Below are positions 62,221-64,000 of a stretch of 64,000 nt of DNA, one piece after another. The stretch lies in assembly GCF_004210375.1 (NCBI RefSeq), contig NC_134833.1:141290127-141354126 (forward strand). Reading direction: 5' to 3'. This DNA is from Tachypleus tridentatus. Taxonomy: Eukaryota; Arthropoda; Merostomata; Xiphosura; Limulidae. A program made the translations under genes and the position numbers. Position 1 is the stretch's first letter. Each line of letters opens with the position of its first letter. The notes beneath the pieces were generated by a model that had not been told where the DNA came from, made no database searches, and saw only the letters and a list, made by a program, of their open reading frames with translations.

Positions 62221-62790
62221 CAAGATTTGTTTGTTTCTTTTACATTTTCACGAAAAACTACAGAAGAGCTAAGTGCGCTAGCCATCCCTAACTCAGCAGT
62301 GTAAGACTAGAGGAAAGGCAGCTAGTCATCACCACCACTGAAAATTCATGGGCTGTTCTTTTACCAACGAATACTTGGCCCAGCATAGCCAAGTGTGTTA
62401 AGGCGTTCGACTCGTAATCCGAGGGTCGCGGGTTCAAATCCCAGTTACACCAAACATGCTTTCCCTTTCAGCCATGGGGGCGTTATAATGTGGCGGTCAA
62501 TCCCACTATTCGTTGGTAAAAGAGTAGCCCAAGAGTTGGTGGTGGGTGGTGATGACTAGCTGCCTTTTCTCTAGTCTTACACTACTAAATTAGGGACGGC
62601 TAGCGCAGATAGCCCTCGGTAGCTTTGCGCGAAGTTCAAAAACAAACAAAACCAACGAATACTAGGATTGACCATTACATTATAACGCCTTCACGGCTGA
62701 AAGGGCAAGCGTGTTTAGTGTGACAGGGAATAAAACTCGCGACCTTAAAATTACGAGTCTAGCGCACTAACTACCTGGCCATGCCGGCCT
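62221..62790 (-). mobile_element. SINE-A copy split by a nested SINE-A
   Basis: The outer reversed copy occupies 62221-62375 and 62664-62790. It is flanked by AACAATAA at 62213-62220 and 62791-62798. It is more diverged than the inserted copy. Confidence 0.88.
62376..62650 (+). mobile_element. SINE-A copy nested inside an older SINE-A
   Basis: This near-consensus copy interrupts the outer copy. The 13-bp target repeat ACCAACGAATACT lies at 62363-62375 and 62651-62663, and is part of the outer SINE body. Confidence 0.95.
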
Positions 62791-62932
62791 AACAATAAGA
62801 AGAAAGGTAATAATTAGAATACAATATAACAATGGGGAGACGGCAAAACTGTCCTTGAAATTAGTATTTCAGCTCCCAATACGATGTTTGGAAATAAATA
62901 CCAAAATGTGATTTAATACATTACTATACTAT

Positions 62933-62947
62933 GTGTGTGTGTGTGTA
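62933..62947 (+). repeat. (GT)n microsatellite
   Basis: A short uninterrupted run of TG units. Confidence 0.85.
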
Positions 62948-63084
62948 TCAAGCTAATTACTCTGAAATAATACCACGTTGAATTTTCATGTTCTAGTTTA
63001 AATCACCATGAGTGTTTTGTGAAACAAATGTTCTCTAAATTATCTTACTTCCTTAAATATTCTAAGTGGTATACGATTAAGCAA

Positions 63085-63150
63085 CGGTTTGCTTGTTAGG
63101 AGTTAAGCACAAAGCCGCACAATAGGCTATCTGTGTTCTGCCTACCACGA
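63085..63150 (-). mobile_element. SINE-B tail fragment
   Basis: GTTAAGCACAAAGCCGCAC, then GGCTATCTGTGTTCTGCC, matches the reversed SINE-B 3' end. It abuts the GC-rich 5' region of the non-LTR element. Confidence 0.5.
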
Positions 63151-64000
63151 GTGTCCCCTCGGTGTGGATTCCTGTACGTGGTGAGGGAACCTCCTATGGA
63201 AGATTCTGTTCTTTCTGTTTACCTCCTCTGGGATCTAAACACCCATCCACGTGTTTGCCGTGCGTGGTGACCCGTGAAGGGAAGAAGAGGATCCTGGTGG
63301 TTGAGGAGTCCAACCCTAACACACCACTTTGGTCTTGAATTCCTGTAGACTGGCGGCCTTGGGTGGCACTCCTAGGGTCAATCGGTTGGTCCACTTGGGC
63401 TACGGTTAACCAAGTACCAGTGTTGGATGTTCTTAACAGGTGTTGTGGACACTGTATCTGATGCGGTGTCTGGGTATAGTGCTCACGAAAACCTGGCGTT
63501 GCTGCAGTGTCTTTGTTTGGCACTGTAGTGCGTCCCCTCGTAGGGCTCCATGGTGGGTGGGGTCAGTGGACGCCGAAACATTATTTTTTATTATGGATCC
63601 TCCAAATAAAAACTTAAATAAAATAGTGAAAAACAACCCATAGATAAACGACTATGTCTTGAAGATTCTGAACAGCAATTTTCAACATCTATAACACCTA
63701 TACCTCATTTTCTTATATTACACTCTATTTCAAACAAATATTTAGGGCAAATGTCTCCCTTTTTTATTCAGAAGGGACTAAAGGTACTTGCTGACTCTCC
63801 AAAGTCAATGAAAAAGCTTCGCTCCAGTGAAATACTGGTGAAAACATCCACATTTAGACACAGTGAACTACTCTTATATTCAAAGGCTATTGGGGATATA
63901 CCCATTAAGGTTATGCCCCATGCTACTTTGAATTCATCACAAGGCGTTATTGTTGAGAGGAATTTGAATAACATCCCCGAGTCGGAGATTTTCGCTGGTT
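63151..64000 (+). mobile_element. 5' part of a non-LTR retrotransposon, cut by the window edge
   Basis: A GC-rich untranslated leader (about 63151-63592) is followed by ORF1. An ATG at 63593 starts MDPPNKNLNKIVKNNP and a TAG stop. After a shift of one frame, the reading continues to the window end with LGQMSPFFIQKGLKVLADSP, then KKLRSSEILVKTS and IPIKVMPHATLNSSQGVIVE. This block resembles the N-terminal gag-like ORF1 of I/Jockey-type arthropod LINEs (LSPF-I-K, G-L-VE, IPV-V-PH-TLNSS-GVI). The early frameshift makes this ORF1 defective. The reverse transcriptase would lie beyond the window. Confidence 0.8.

Overview
This window looks like nuclear DNA of an arthropod, most likely a chelicerate. 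It is AT-rich, its genes are split by introns of up to 5.8 kb with GT-AG borders, and it is littered with short tRNA-derived retroposons. I associate the commonest of these (called SINE-A here) with horseshoe crabs. That is from memory and was not checked. No prokaryotic, organellar or viral gene set is present.

Two protein-coding genes can be assembled with confidence, both on the + strand. (1) At 3329-10208, three exons encode a 245-residue bZIP factor of the ATF3/JDP2 group, with the DNA-binding basic region alone on a 108-nt exon. (2) At 43853-51599, three exons encode a 457-residue sphingosine-1-phosphate phosphatase (SGPP1/2 family) with all three lipid-phosphatase motifs intact. The two genes have no evident functional link. 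Two shorter stretches look like orphan exons of genes I cannot name: a terminal exon at 25604-25677 and a possible first coding exon at 31326-31475.

Much of the remaining recognisable sequence is transposon debris. There are about 18 SINE-A copies on both strands, several with clear target-site duplications and one nested inside another. Two further tRNA-like families (SINE-B and SINE-C) share the SINE-A 3' tail. Decayed elements include a Ty3/gypsy retrotransposon (31.6-33.3 kb), a ZMYM/hAT-like DNA transposon (39.8-42.2 kb), two different mariners in intron 2 of the phosphatase gene, a Tc1 element very like those of fish (56.5-57.6 kb), a non-LTR reverse-transcriptase fragment (26.6-27.3 kb), and the 5' end of another non-LTR element running off the right edge.

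Tandem repeats are frequent. Units of 33, 34, about 42, 50, 76 and 183 bp occur at separate places. The 50-bp repeat is present at two loci 2 kb apart together with matching flanks and SINE halves, which records a SINE-mediated rearrangement. The remaining long stretches, mainly 13.6-25.5 kb, 28.7-31.2 kb, 52-56 kb and 57.6-61.5 kb, hold no gene I can support. I did not find a clearly new multi-gene system. The most notable signals are the SINE chimera with its minisatellite, the shared SINE tails, the fish-like Tc1 copy and the two orphan exons.
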